From positions 18,729,104-18,793,103 of the forward strand of contig CM033402.1 of NCBI GenBank assembly GCA_019426215.1: a DNA stretch of 64,000 nt, given 5' to 3'. A model generated the notes under the pieces. That model was not told the DNA's origin. It was given only the letters and a program-made list of their open reading frames with translations, and ran no database searches. Source of the stretch: Buddleja alternifolia. Taxonomy: Eukaryota > Streptophyta > Magnoliopsida > Lamiales > Scrophulariaceae. Made by a program: the position numbers and the translations under genes. Shown one piece after another: positions 44,468 to 55,969 of this stretch. The first letter of the stretch is position 1, and every line of letters begins with the position of its first letter.

Positions 44468-47020
44468 TTAACCAAAATCAATGTTGAGGGTCGGGAGGGA
44501 AATCGTTTCCCCTCGAGGAATATCATCGTCTACAAAACACAAAGCATGGTTAATCCTTTTCATATCAGACATTTTCCAACCTATTCCCTCTTTCTTCCAT
44601 TTCAATTCATTAAGACATAGGTCCAATTCAGGTGTAAAAAGTTTAGTATTTACGATAACAGGAAAAAATTCAATGTTGCCAAGAAGAGCGTACCTGAGAT
44701 ATGGAGGGAGAGGTTTAAGTTTTACCTTTGGTATATAGGATATTTCGGGATATGACTCTGATGGATCTCTTTTACCTTGAGAGAAGCTTTCCTTGTGCAA
44801 GTCTTCATCATTGTCAAGAGCTAGAGTTACTGTTTCAATCTCTGGATTCTCATCATCTCTAGTTTTCAACTTCTCCAACGGATCCTCGAGAAACTCCCTC
44901 TCAAATTCATTCTTGGCTATCTCATCGATCAAATCCACTGAATAACAACTTTCATCTAGGACCGGCTACTTCATTACCTTGTTCAAATCAAATTTCACTT
45001 TTTCATCTCCGATGTTCAAGGTAAGCTTGCCTACCCGTACATCAATGTTCATTCGGGCAGTAGCAAGGAATGGTCTCCCAAGTATAATCGGGACCTCTAC
45101 ATCCTCATCCATTTCTAACACCAAAAAATCACACGGAATGTAAAACTTATCCACTTTGATTAATATATCTTCGATTATGCCCAGAGGATGTTTGACACTC
45201 TGGTCTGCCAACTGTAAGGATATCCTTGTGTGTTTTAGTTCTTGAAAACCCAATTTCCTACAAATAGAAAAAGGCATTAGACTCACACTCACTCCTAAAT
45301 CACACAATGCCTTAACAAAATGAAATTGACCAATGGTGCAAGGAAGCGAAAAACTCCCTGGATCTTTGAGTTTAGGAGGAATGGTCCTTTGGATTATAGC
45401 ACTACACTCTTCATTTAAAGACATTGTTTCCACTTCTTCCAATTTTCTTTTGTTGCTCAACAATTCCTTCAGAAATTTCACATAAATTGGCATCTGAGCC
45501 AAAGCATCCGGGAATGGTATATTGATACGCAACTATAAAAAAACTTGAAGGAATTTCTCGTACTGCTTGTCTAACCTCTTATGCTGCAATCTCTGAGGAA
45601 ATGGAATTGGAGGAACATACGGCTTTACATATGATTTAAGTTTAACTATCTCTGGTGTAACCTCTTCTGAAGGCTCACAAACTGGAACCTCACTTATTCC
45701 TTGTTCCTCATTAGGTTCCCCCGGTTGTTCAGATTCTCCCATGGTTCTTCCATTTCTCAAAGTTATTGTATTACACTGCCCCTTAGGATTCTGTTCAGTT
45801 TGACTTGGCAATGCACCTTTTGGTCTTGAGCTCACAGTACTAGCCAACTGCCCCATTTGTGCTTCTAGATTCTTGGTTGCACCTATCACCTGATCCATCT
45901 TTGCCTCAAGCTTCTCAATACGGTTCGCAGTTCCATTAGCTAGCTTTTCAATGGCTAATTCCCAAGCTTGTGGTTCTCGAGGTGGTGGTCCTTGCTGAAA
46001 AATCTGAGGACCCTTTTGTTGGAAACTTGGAGGAAACTGATGCCTAGGAAGAAAGTCTTGAGTCCCTTGGTTTCCTTGACCTCCCCAAGAAAAATTGGGA
46101 TGATTTCGCCACCCCGAATTATAACTGTTGGAGAATGAATTTCCCTACTGGTTGTTCTGATTGGAGATATACTGAGCTTGCTCCATGAGTGGGCAGTTTA
46201 TAGCCATGTGAGGAGCTCCACAAACATCACAGGTTATGGTAGGCTGAGAAACGGCACTAATATTGCACTTGAGTCCCTCGAAGTTCTTCACTAACGCATC
46301 CATCTTAGCATTGAGCATGGTGAGTTCATCAACATTATGCATACCAACCAATTTCTTTATGGATCGACTGTCACTCGCCCATTGGTAGTTATTGGATGCC
46401 ATCTCATCCATGAGCGCGAGTGCATCATCTAGATTCTTTCCCATGAAACTATCTCCTGCAGCTGCGTCGATAGTCATCCTGATGTCATATGACAAACCAT
46501 TGTAAAAGTTTTGTACAAGCATCCAGCTTAGAATACCATGATGGGGGCATTTTCTTAGTAGTTCTTTATATCTTTCCCATGCTTGATAAAGTGTTTCTCC
46601 ATCTCCCTGCATGAATCCTGTGATTGCATTCCTCAACTGAGCTGTCTTTGCAGTTGGAAAATATTTGGTGAGAAACGCAGTCGACAAATTTGCCCAAGTA
46701 GTGAAGTTATTTGCCGGCTGGTTTTTCAACCACTCCTTAGCTCTTTTGGATAGAGAGAAAGGGAACAACCGCAGTCGTATGGCATCATCTGTGACTCCGT
46801 TCATCTTAAATGTACTGCATATATCCAGGAAATTCCCTAGATGGGAATGAGGATCTTCCCTCTCAATGTCTCCTTCAAAAGCATTATTCTGTAGCATCTG
46901 AATGATGGCTGGCTTCAACTCAAAAGTATTTTCCTGAACATTAGGGACAACTATGCTCGAAGTAAAACTATGATATGTCGGCGTGGCATAATCCCTGAGA
47001 GTTCTCTGTTCCTCAGCCAT
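44468..47020 (-). pseudogene. Gypsy Gag-protease, single frame with three stops
   Basis: One frame of 851 codons from ATG at 47020 (MAEEQRTLRDYATPTYHS). The Retrotrans_gag core occupies about residues 60-170 (RAKEWLKNQPANNFTTW, LTKYFPTAKTAQLRN, YQAWERYKELLRKCPHHG). A CCHC-like knuckle is CDVCGAPHMAINC (C-x2-C-x3-H-x4-C). The retropepsin region is FSLPCTIG followed by ALCDLGVSVSLMP (D-L-G) and ILGRPFLATA. A linker ends with KVKLKPLPPYLRYALLG, the stretch that normally precedes RT in Athila polyproteins. Stops fall at 46145, 45533 and 44966, and no frameshift is seen. The ORF ends where RT would begin. Confidence 0.92.
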
Positions 47021-47140
47021 TCTGAAACAAGAATCTCAAGTATCAAAATTCAAACAGATAAAAAAATAAAAAAAAAATTAAATAAAAAAAATGTCTAAAC
47101 TAATAAGAATCAACTTGTTATTGATATTGACTATTTGTTG

Positions 47141-47161
47141 CCTTCCCCGGCAACAGCGCCA
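47141..47161 (-). promoter_or_regulatory. Gypsy primer binding site
   Basis: Minus-strand TGGCGCTGTTGCCGGGGAAG lies three bases from the 5' LTR. This primer type is widespread in plant Athila/Ogre-type gypsy elements. It confirms orientation. Confidence 0.88.
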
Positions 47162-47164
47162 ATT

Positions 47165-48522
47165 TGTTAACACCCGTAACAACACGGTATCGACAAATAA
47201 TAAAGAGTAAGTAAGATCGTCTCCACACAGAAGGTTGTCAAGTACCAAACGAAGTTTATCCTATTATTTAGACTATCGATTAGCAAGATTTTAGATTTTA
47301 ACTAATTAAAAACAGAAATAAATAATAACAAAATTAATAAAAAATAATTCAATAAATGGAAAGCCTAGGGATTAAGACTTCATCAAGGTATTTTTATGGA
47401 TTATGAACATCATTGGATTGTCAATTCTTGCATTCGTTAAAGACCCGAATTTCCTTAATTGCATGGATACTTTCCCGAGATCTCCATAAGTATCCAACTA
47501 AACTCGTTCTCGTCACTCCCATGATCAATAACTAATTTAGATGAATTCATTAATTTTCATGAAATTCGTTAGCTAGCCTCATGCACAATTACTAATATCT
47601 CTATTGAGTAACTTAAACACGTCTATCAAATCTGAACTACTGAATTAATTCACCTCCCGGTACTTCTCAATTCATCTTAAATCATGTATTTGGTGGCCAA
47701 TCATGTACAAGCATTACACCCTCATTGATAGATTAATTAAAGCAAGAAATAACCCAATGAAAATCAACAATCCATAATAATACTCAAGACTACATCTTAA
47801 ACCCTAGAAAATTATTTAGCTACTCATAATCAAACAAGAAGAAGAAATAATTTGCATAAAGTTAAGAATTCTCATGTTTAACAATGGTGGAAAACAATAA
47901 GAACAATTGGGGAAGTAGAAGAATTCAAGAAAAACCAAGAAGAACCCTTATGTTGATGGCAAGAATCAAGATTTCTCTTTCCTCTCTTCAAAAGCTTCCT
48001 TTTCTTTCTCTCCAAGTTTTCTCTCCTTCTCCTTCTCCTTCTCCTTCTCTCTCCCAATTCAGTCTTCTCTCCTTTAAAAGAATCTAAAACTCTCCTATTT
48101 TTCTGACTTCTTCTATTTATATAGGAATTCTAATTACAAAAAGCCCAATAAAAGACCCAACATCCGAGCCCAGCCAGAATTTCTGATTTCTACGCGCTGC
48201 ACAGTGGTGCCGAATATTGGCACCACTATGCCAATTCTGCTATCCACTTTTTTCTTTACTTTTTCTTCAACTCAACTCTTTTCGTTTGGACTCTTCTTTG
48301 CTTCTCTTTAAGTCTCTTAGTTGACTTCTTCACTTTGCTTAGAAATCCCTTCATTTACTCGCCAAATCAATCGTCCTTTGCCTATAAAAGTATTTAAACG
48401 ACTTAGAAGCCAAAATACTCAAATACAAATAAAAACAACTAAAAAGATCAACTCAAAGTATGAATTCAAGACAAATGTGAGCTAAAAACATACTAAATCA
48501 ATGTTTTTTTTAAGACCTAACA
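47165..48522 (-). repeat. 5' LTR of the gypsy element
   Basis: Same termini as the 3' LTR. It is slightly longer because of an expanded TTCTCC/CTTCTC tract near 48010-48050. TATATAAATA at 48114-48123 (minus strand) is the likely promoter. The 12-bp hairpin seen in the other LTR is present but mutated here (about 48199-48232). Confidence 0.93.
48114..48123 (-). promoter_or_regulatory. TATA box in the 5' LTR of the gypsy element
   Basis: TATATAAATA on the minus strand, conserved in both LTRs. A start site about 30 bp downstream is expected. Inference from motif and position only. Confidence 0.55.
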
Positions 48523-49082
48523 GCATTCATAATCATTCGTACCAATAATCACATGACCCAATATCTTTGAATATAGCCATTAATTTGGAATCATCGATTA
48601 GTAATCAAAGTCAAATGAATAATGGAGAAGTACTATGCATCTCTCATGTTTAAGGACAATTAATAACTTGTATAGAATCACCCTTCCCTTTGACAGTGAT
48701 CATAGGGTGTTCTACAAACGAATCCTATTCAATGCACGTACTTATTACATCGCATCCACTTGTTTACTTGAGGTCCCCACCATAATGATAGAGTTAATCA
48801 TTATATCTTATAGAAGCATAACAAGCATAGACTTCAATAATACGACATCGAATCACATTAGTCTGAAATATATATTTGGGTCTACACGAAACTGAAAATC
48901 GTAACTCCCCGCTTTTGATTCCACAATCATCAGCATGATTTTTCTACAATGTTATCCAAGGAACCTTATTATCACAATTAGTGTAATATTCAAAAAATAC
49001 CCTTAAATCAAGTATACATGAAACAAATAAATGAATAGGTACTTTATTTGACAAATATGTTTTGAGGGCATAATTACTAACA
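48523..49082 (-). repeat. Inner part of an old copia 3' LTR
   Basis: It ends TTACTAACA in plus coordinates, directly beside a purine tract (minus AGTGCAAGTGGGAGTTTG, about 49083-49100) and the RNase H end of a copia pol. It is therefore the 3' LTR of that element, split by the gypsy insertion. The first five bases are the right GCATT duplication of the gypsy element. Confidence 0.8.
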
Positions 49083-50247
49083 AACTCCCACTTGCACTCA
49101 AAACTAATTACAAATGTACTTCAAACCCATAGAATCAAGATGTTTCTCAAACACTCCTTGAGGTAAAGATATTGTCAAAGGATCTGAAATATTTTCAGCA
49201 GAAGCAATCTTGGCGATTTCTACATCCCCTCTTTGAATAATATCTCTAATGAGATGAAATCTTCGTTCGCCGTATTTTGTCCTCTTATGTGACCTTGTCT
49301 CAATTGCATTTGCAATGGCACCATTATTATCACAATAAATAGTAATGGAAGGCTCAATAGAGGGCACAACACCAAGCTCTTGAATAAATTTTCGAATCCA
49401 CACAGCCTCCTTTGCTGCCTCACTAGCTACTACATACTCATCTTCAGTAGTTAAGTCAGTAGTTGTGTCTTGCTTAGAGTGTCTCCAACTCACAGCTTCT
49501 TTACCAAGTGTGAAAACAAAACTAGAAGTTGACTTTCTATCATCGACATCTGACTGAAAATCTGAATCGGTGTATCCTCTGACATTCAGATCATCACCAC
49601 CAAACACCAAAGAATAGTGTTTAGTTCTTTTTAGATACTTCAAGTTATGTTTCACCGATGTCCAATTGTCTGGACCTGGATTTGATTGGTATCTGCTAAC
49701 CATACTCAATGTAAAGTTAATATCTTGCCCAGTACAAAGCATTACATACATTAAACTCCCTACTGCTGATGCATACGGGCATTTTTTTCATTTTCTCCCT
49801 CTCTTCTTCTGTTTTTGGTGACATTTTCTTAGAGAGGCAAACTCCATGTCTAAAAGGTATCTTGCCTTTAGCCATTATCTTGTCAATATAATTGACTTGT
49901 GAAAGACCTAGAAGTCTTTTCCTCTGTCTTTAAACAATTTAATACCAAGTATATAAGAATCTTCACTGAGGTCTTTCATTGAGAAGTGGTTAGATAACCA
50001 AACTTTAACCAATGACATAATTACTACATCATTCCCAATGATTAGTATGTCATCCACATATAGGATCAAAATGGTGAAAACACTCCCACTAACCTTTTTA
50101 TAAACACAACACATTTTTAGAGAAACTAAATGATTTGATTGCTTCATCAAAATGAATGTTCCAACTACGAGATGCTTGTTTTAAGCCATAAATGGATTTA
50201 TTTAACTTGCACACTTTTGATTCTTGTCCATCAGATACAAATGTTGG
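49083..50247 (-). pseudogene. Copia RT/RNase H remnant
   Basis: From 50247 down on the minus strand: RT thumb-side motif SKVCKLNKSIYGLKQASRSW, then YVDDILIIGND (about 50040-50060), and LGIKLFKD. After a break come DINFTLSMVSRYQSNPGPDN, RNase H motifs GYTDSDFQSD, TTEDEYVVASEAAKEA and IYCDNNGAIA, and the end AENISDPLT at 49104. Frame breaks lie at about 49750-49905 and near 50150. The element is cut at 50247 by the LTR of another copia, so integrase, protease and gag are not in the window. It is related to the copia at 1276-10419. Confidence 0.9.
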
Positions 50248-51852
50248 TGTTATGCCCTGAGATGTCATAGAGGATAGAATGTATAGGGCATATTCATTGT
50301 AATTAAATATTATTTATATGAGGCATTTTGCATTGTTTTCTTATTGGCATTTGTAAGATAAAATGAACAACTCTAAGTCCATGACATTAAGGCGGATCTT
50401 CTACCCCCTATGGGTTAGGGAGAATAGCACTCGAAGGATTCAATAATCATTGTCTAAATAAGTTCGCAAGTCAAAGAAAGTCCTGACTGAACATCAGGAA
50501 CAGATAAGACTTGTATGGCATAAGCTTTGACATGGAAGTGCTAGTCGAACACTAGGTGGTAGTGGGAGCTTATATCATAGACATATCAGTGAGACTGATA
50601 TGTTCGAACATGACTCACTTTGGTTTTGTCACATGGGTTTTCACTCGATGACAATCAAGGATAGAACTGATTAATTGTGATAGGTACGCGTGAACCTTAG
50701 ACCTGAGAAATCACGTTCAAGATATACTTGTGATATCAAGTTTGTCATTAGAGTAGTTAGACTCAATTCACCCATTGGTGGAGTCAACCTCAAAGTTCAA
50801 CTTGATAAAGAAGTAGCAGTCTTAACTGATTTGCAAGATTGAAATTTATTCTCTCATGAGTGAATGAGCAATTATCCTATGCCGTCATGAATGAGTGGGG
50901 TCAAAAGTCTTTGGCCAAAGCAATAGAGATTACTAGTGTTAGACACAAGAGTAATCTTATTGACCTCGAATCATTATGTACTTAAACATATAGTCAAGTA
51001 TTGTGAGTTTGACTATACCGTGACTCTCTCACTTGACTAGGATATAAGAATTAAAAGTTTATACTTTTACGGTATTCTCAATAAGAAAGTTTTAGAATGA
51101 TCCTCATCATTCGTTCTCAATTGGATTATGATGTGAGCCACAAGGCTGGCTAAGTGTACTCACCTCCTTTTGGTTTCCTCCCAATTCTCTTTTGAGACGA
51201 ACCTAACGAATCGCGGTTAAAAAGAATTGCAAAGGAAAAAGCGATTTTTGGCTTAAAGAGTTTTTTGGTAATTGATATCGATTAATATCAAATAATTAAT
51301 TTGTTAGTTGATGATCTAACTAATTAATTAATTTTTTAGAGGAATTAAATTATATTTTGATTGTTTCATTTATTTAATTAATTATTGGATAAATATATTA
51401 AATAAATTTAATTGAATTAAAATTGGAACCAAGTGGTGCACTAGCCCAAAGGCTAGCACACAGTCAAAGTGGGCGTCCATATTGGTTGCCAAAGTTTTTG
51501 TAAGTCTTGAGTAGTCTACTTATATACTACTTGAAGAGAGTTAGAAAAAACCTTAACCTCTTTTTACAGTAAAAGGAAGAGAAAGAAAAAACCTTGTCAA
51601 AAACTCTCTCCCCCTCATCCTCTCTGTAGCCGTCCCCCAACAGAAGAAGGAAGAGGATTTCTACTTTGGATTCTAGCATGAAGCTTTAGAGGCAGTGATG
51701 GTTTTGCCGCTCGGGTCAGAATTTTTGAAAAACGCATATAAGGAAGATCAAGTAAGTATTTCTTCCTCTAAGTTTGAATATTGAAAATCAGAGATTACCA
51801 CGAATTGGGATTTAAATTTCTTCCACTGCAATTTTAATATCGTTACCCAACA
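50248..51852 (+). repeat. 5' LTR of the plus-strand copia element
   Basis: 1605 bp, TGTTATGCCCTGAG to ACCCAACA, directly followed by one base and the TGGTATCAGAGTC primer site. It is homologous to 1-1275 in the same orientation and, more distantly, to the inverted LTRs at 1276-2949 and 8768-10419 (shared segment 'gacttgtatg.ca.a.gct'). Confidence 0.92.
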
Positions 51853-51853
51853 G

Positions 51854-51866
51854 TGGTATCAGAGTC
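51854..51866 (+). promoter_or_regulatory. Primer binding site of the plus-strand copia element
   Basis: TGGTATCAGAGTC, the copia initiator tRNA-Met site with one change from the usual. Confidence 0.9.
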
Positions 51867-54618
51867 AATCTCTAAAATCGATATTCAACTATGGCTTTGA
51901 GCTTTATGTGTTTATGTTTTTTCGTATTTTATAGCATGTTAAAATGTGAAAAAAAGTATGTTGTTATTGAAGCATGATGTTATGTTTTTGGATTTATATT
52001 TCATGATGTTTTCTGAATATGAAATTGCATGAAAAATTGAGAAAGATGGAAGAAAAAGGGGCTGAAAAACCCCGACACACGCACGCACAGCGTGCGCGCA
52101 GCCTGCGCACAGGCGATGGCCTCTAGCACGTAGGACTTGTGCGCATGTCGTGTGCATAGATTCGCACCTCTACGCACATGACCAGGCTAGGTGGCTTGGC
52201 CTCGACGGGCGCCCAAACAACCCGATGCCGGGCGTCAGGGCGCCTAGGTGCCTCACATCGAGTGGCCAGGCCGTAGGGTGGGCCCGGACAGCCCGTGCGG
52301 TGGGAGCACGGGCCTATCTATTGGGTCTAGCCGAAGGCCTGAAATGAAAGACGGAGCGGGTTGCTGTGCACGAGCCCAATTTTTAAATTTTGGATTTGGA
52401 GCTATTTTGATTAATTGGGTTGGTCAAAAGGATAATGACCCAAATTTAATTAAATAAACCCGAAACTAGTTTTATTAAAAATTAGAATTTTGATTAATTG
52501 ATTATGGGTTAAATTTATTAAATTTAAGTGGACCCAATGGATGGTGCATCAAGCCATATCGTATTTACTGGAATAAAAATATTTAAATTTAAATTAATTA
52601 ATTATTTTTCTTGGAGAATTATGATTATTGTGTATTTGAATATTATTTTATTTTCTTCCCAAAAGGGTTACTTCAAATTCTGACATTGAATGAGAACTTT
52701 AATTTTTATATATTTAATTAGTTGGACTAATTATTTTAATCAAAGGTAGACATATTAAATTTGAAATTTAAAATATGACTAAGTAATTTAGTTATACTAT
52801 TTGATTTTAATTAAAATAATAAATATATGTACTATTAAAATTAAACAAGGCATTAATTAGTTGGACTAATTAAAATTAAATAATCATCAACATATTTACT
52901 TTACTTTAATTCGAGCATGTATTATGTGATGGTGACACCTTCCATGGACTTAGGCTTTTGGCTTGTATTTTATTTTCATGGGTAGTAAGGTCTGTTTTGA
53001 GCCCAATTTTATTTAATGGATTTTATGTATAAGATTCTTAAAAATCTTGTAATAGAATATGCCTTTTGAAGACGGTGGATACTTGGAGACCCATGAAGAT
53101 TAGATTCTTTTTTCTTTCACCTTTTATTTATTTGATGATGCATTGGCTTCGGTCCTCTAGAAAAGTCCATGGTTGTGTGTATTGTTAGCTTTTTAGAATT
53201 GCTAAAGCATGTTATATTAGTTGTCTATATCGTGAATGTTCCTTCGCATTATAAATTGGAATGTGCAAAGTGAGACTAAAGTAATTTTTGAAAATTCTCA
53301 ATTCTCCAAAATTAAATAATATTAAGTTAGTAAAGGGCACTAGGTGTCCTCTCCTTCCACTAAACTTCATAGAATTTAAAATTGTATCTAATGTATGGCA
53401 TCGTCTCAGTAAGTGGGGTCATATAATTAGATATGATTTAAAATTTTATAAAGTGCATTTGATGCCTTAATCGAAACATATTTCACCCCAAATATCGTTA
53501 AAGGTTTGCAAAGTGAAATTCAAATGTTAGATTAAAAGGAGTTAGTGGGAATAAACTTAAATGGTCCAAATGCCTATATATCGATAAACGATTGCTGTAT
53601 TGTGGGTTATGGGAAAAGAAGATTGAAACATCTATTAAGTTAGATTGATGTTAGACACAGGGTCTTAAATTTCGACCGAAACATCGAAATTTTGGTTGAA
53701 ATTTTGGGTTTCCAACGGCCCCGAAGCGAAATCGAACTTTCGATCCAATTTTGCAGAATATCTTCCGAAATTTCGTACGAAATTCGAATTTTTCCAAAAT
53801 TTTTGTCAAAACCCGAAATTTCTCAAAATTTAAAATAATATATCTGCTAAATATCCATCCAAATTTTGACCGAAACCCAAAAAATTTCATTGAAACCCCA
53901 AATTTCCCAAATTTAAAATAATATTTATTTTTTAAAATATTTTATAGTTACAAATTAGGGGCAGACGATCATTCATATTAAAAGAAAAGATGATGAATGA
54001 CCAATTATGTAAATCAATAAGCAATAAATTTAAATACGAATCTGAAAGTGATATTTTTACTAAAATTGTGGTACACTTTATTTTAATGAAATTTTTATGA
54101 TATTTGATTATTATTTTACTACCATTATTTCATATTTTTCATAGCATTCATTATGCATATATTATACATGGAATATTATTGATGTAAAAAATGCGTTATT
54201 TTGACCTTTAAAGTTGCACAAAGTTTCATTGTAAATTTTCAAATATTTTTATAAATTTTCAAACCGAAATTTTGAATATCCCCAAATTTTTCATCAAATT
54301 TTCGTAAATTTACTACCCCGATATCGACACTAATATCGAGATTTAATACCTTGGTTAGACATCACTTTAATGGATTAGTGGATTAAATATCGTTAAAGGG
54401 TTATCATCCATCTAATCAATTAAAGAAATCAATCTCCACCACGAAGTAATGAACAACTATCACTTCCGATTTCTACAGTGGGAGTGTAGATCTCGAAAAA
54501 TATAGTGGGAACCAAGTTTAAATTTAAGTCCTTGATTTAACTTGAAAAGTTTTAATTGTGTGCATCTAATTGAATCTGGTTTATTTTTCTGCAGTTATTA
54601 AATTATATCTCTCTTACA
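51867..54618 (+). other. Leader of the plus-strand copia element, with GC-rich islet
   Basis: 2.75 kb before gag, mostly AT-rich and non-coding. A sharply bounded GC-rich islet (about 52070-52375, rich in GGGCC, GCGC and GCAC strings) begins about 220 bp after the LTR. A hAT-type element is inserted at 53658-54353. Short ORFs over the islet have no domain. Confidence 0.7.
53658..54353. mobile_element. Non-autonomous hAT-type element, 696 bp
   Basis: Inverted ends CAGGGTCTTAAATTTCGA (left) and the complement of CAAGGTATTAAATCTCGA (right). They are flanked by a perfect 8-bp target duplication GTTAGACA (53650-53657 and 54354-54361). The ends are packed with CGAAATTT/AAATTTCG and CCGAAA strings, probable subterminal transposase sites. 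There is no transposase. It lies in the leader of the plus-strand copia, so it is younger than that element. Confidence 0.92.
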
Positions 54619-55260
54619 ATGACTATCAAACCTCTATCTAATCTACTCGAGAACACCATTCTTAATGGACCTAACTACATATAATGGCTTACAAAACTGA
54701 GAATGGTTCTTAGTAATGAATCCATTAAATATGAGTTAGAAGTTGGTCGTCCACCCATTCCTGGAAGATATGAGGACAAGAAGGTCCATATAGCTCGCTG
54801 GGATTGGTGCTGTGACAACCATAGATCAAGGGTGTATATTCTGGGCTCGATATGCATTGAACTACAGATATCTCATGAGAAGATGGATAATGCAAAAAAC
54901 GTAATCCTTCAATTGGATGAGCTGTTTGGAGAGGGCGGTAGGGCCGCAAGATATTTTATATCAAGAGACCTCTTCAAAACTAAGATGACTGAAAATGAAG
55001 ATGTTGGAGAACATGTGCTGAAGATGAAGACCATGATAGAGAAACTAAAATCTTTAGATTTCTATATAGATTTTCATCTTCAAGTTGACCTCATCTTGCA
55101 GTCACTCCCCGATTCTTTCTATTACTTTGTCATTAATTTGGATTTGAATGATAATGAGTGTTCATTAATTAGACTAATAAATAAAATCGAAATTGCTAAA
55201 AAACAAATTAGGCAAATAGATGGAACGATCGATAAGCTATCCCCATTTTCACGACAATGA
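54619..55260 (+). pseudogene. Copia Gag of the plus-strand element
   Basis: The ATG at 54619 opens MTIKPLSNLLENT, closely resembling MVNNPLSILLENN in the copia at 6901. A TAA at 54682-54684 interrupts at the expected G-W position. The frame then continues to 55260 through the UBN2-like core (ELFGEGGRAARYFISRDLF, HVLKMKTMIEKLKSLDF, LILQSLPDSF). Position after leader and primer site fits Gag. One stop plus later breaks make it non-functional. Confidence 0.9.
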
Positions 55261-55969
55261 ATGTTCAGAAAATAGGGAAGGCAAACGAAATCTGGGAGCA
55301 TCCAATAGATCTCAAAAGAATTTGAAGCAAATCAAGAGCAAAAGGCCGGAGCATAAGGTACAGATGCCTATATTGCGATGAACGGGCCACTGGAGAAGGA
55401 ACTGTCCATATAGAGGCCTAAGAGCACAAGGTATAGAACTTTACGTTTTTGAAATTAACTGTTCTATGACCATTTTTTCCACTTCGTGGATTTTTGATTA
55501 GGGTGCTAATGGTCACATTTGTTGTGTGGATCAGGATCTGAAGGAAGGAAGGAAACAGGGCCGTGATGAGGTGTAGATCAAAGTAAGCAGCGGACAGAGC
55601 GTCGTAGCTACTGGAATTGGATCTACCTCATTACTTTTACTTTCTGGACATTTATTGGTTTTGAATAATGTTTTGGCTTTGCCCAAGGGACTTAAGAACA
55701 TTATCTCAATTCCTTTTCAATTAACAGTAGTTATACTTTTCGTTTTATTAATAAGCAGTGCGACATTTATTATGGTAATAAAATAGTAGGCTCTACTACT
55801 TTAGTAAATGGATTATATTACCTTAATGTCCAGAATGAGTGTGTTGTTAATGCTATAACTAGGAAACGTGGTAGGCAGGATACCAACCAAAGGCTAATAT
55901 TGCATATTTGACTAGGTCATGCCGGTGAACATAATATTCACAAAATGGAGAAAGATGGGTTAATAGGCC
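55261..55969 (+). pseudogene. Copia zinc knuckle, protease and pre-integrase remnant
   Basis: Fragments in changing frames: a degraded knuckle near 55350-55420 (RCLYCDE, then NCPYRG), protease active-site area near 55488 (STSWIFD, stop, GANGHIC, with the catalytic D-S-G lost) and SVVATGIGSTSL. A pre-integrase motif follows near 55895-55925 (LGHAGEHNIHKM). The sequence stops abruptly at the LTR at 55970. The remainder of integrase, RT and RNase H should lie beyond the right edge. Confidence 0.85.

Larger units (their letters stand above)
41546..48522 (-). mobile_element. Athila-like Ty3-gypsy element with gag and protease only
   Basis: A 7.0-kb minus-strand element with LTRs of 1319 and 1358 bp and a perfect GCATT target duplication (41541-41545 and 48523-48527). 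It has a gypsy primer site TGGCGCTGTTGCCGGGG. Gag and protease lie in one frame with three stops. Reverse transcriptase, RNase H and integrase are completely absent: after the protease linker come 1.6 kb of non-coding sequence and the 3' LTR. It is therefore non-autonomous by structure. Gag and protease motifs match the Athila group as I remember it. Confidence 0.93.
50248..55969 (+). mobile_element. Plus-strand copia element, 5' half visible
   Basis: 5' LTR (50248-51852), primer site, long leader, gag and protease are visible. The element is then interrupted at 55970 by a Sirevirus-like insertion. The 5 bp left of the LTR are GTTGG (50243-50247), so the same 5 bp should follow the 3' LTR beyond the right edge. 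Its LTR and Gag are related to those of the element at 1276-10419 and to the solo LTR at the left edge. Confidence 0.9.

Noticed and set aside
44468..47020. Treating the gypsy gag-protease pieces as four separate genes
   Set aside because: All lie in one frame with three stops between them and read as one Athila-type polyprotein.
52150..52457. Overlapping plus-strand ORFs over the GC-rich islet
   Set aside because: Same reason: low stop density from GC content and no recognisable domain.
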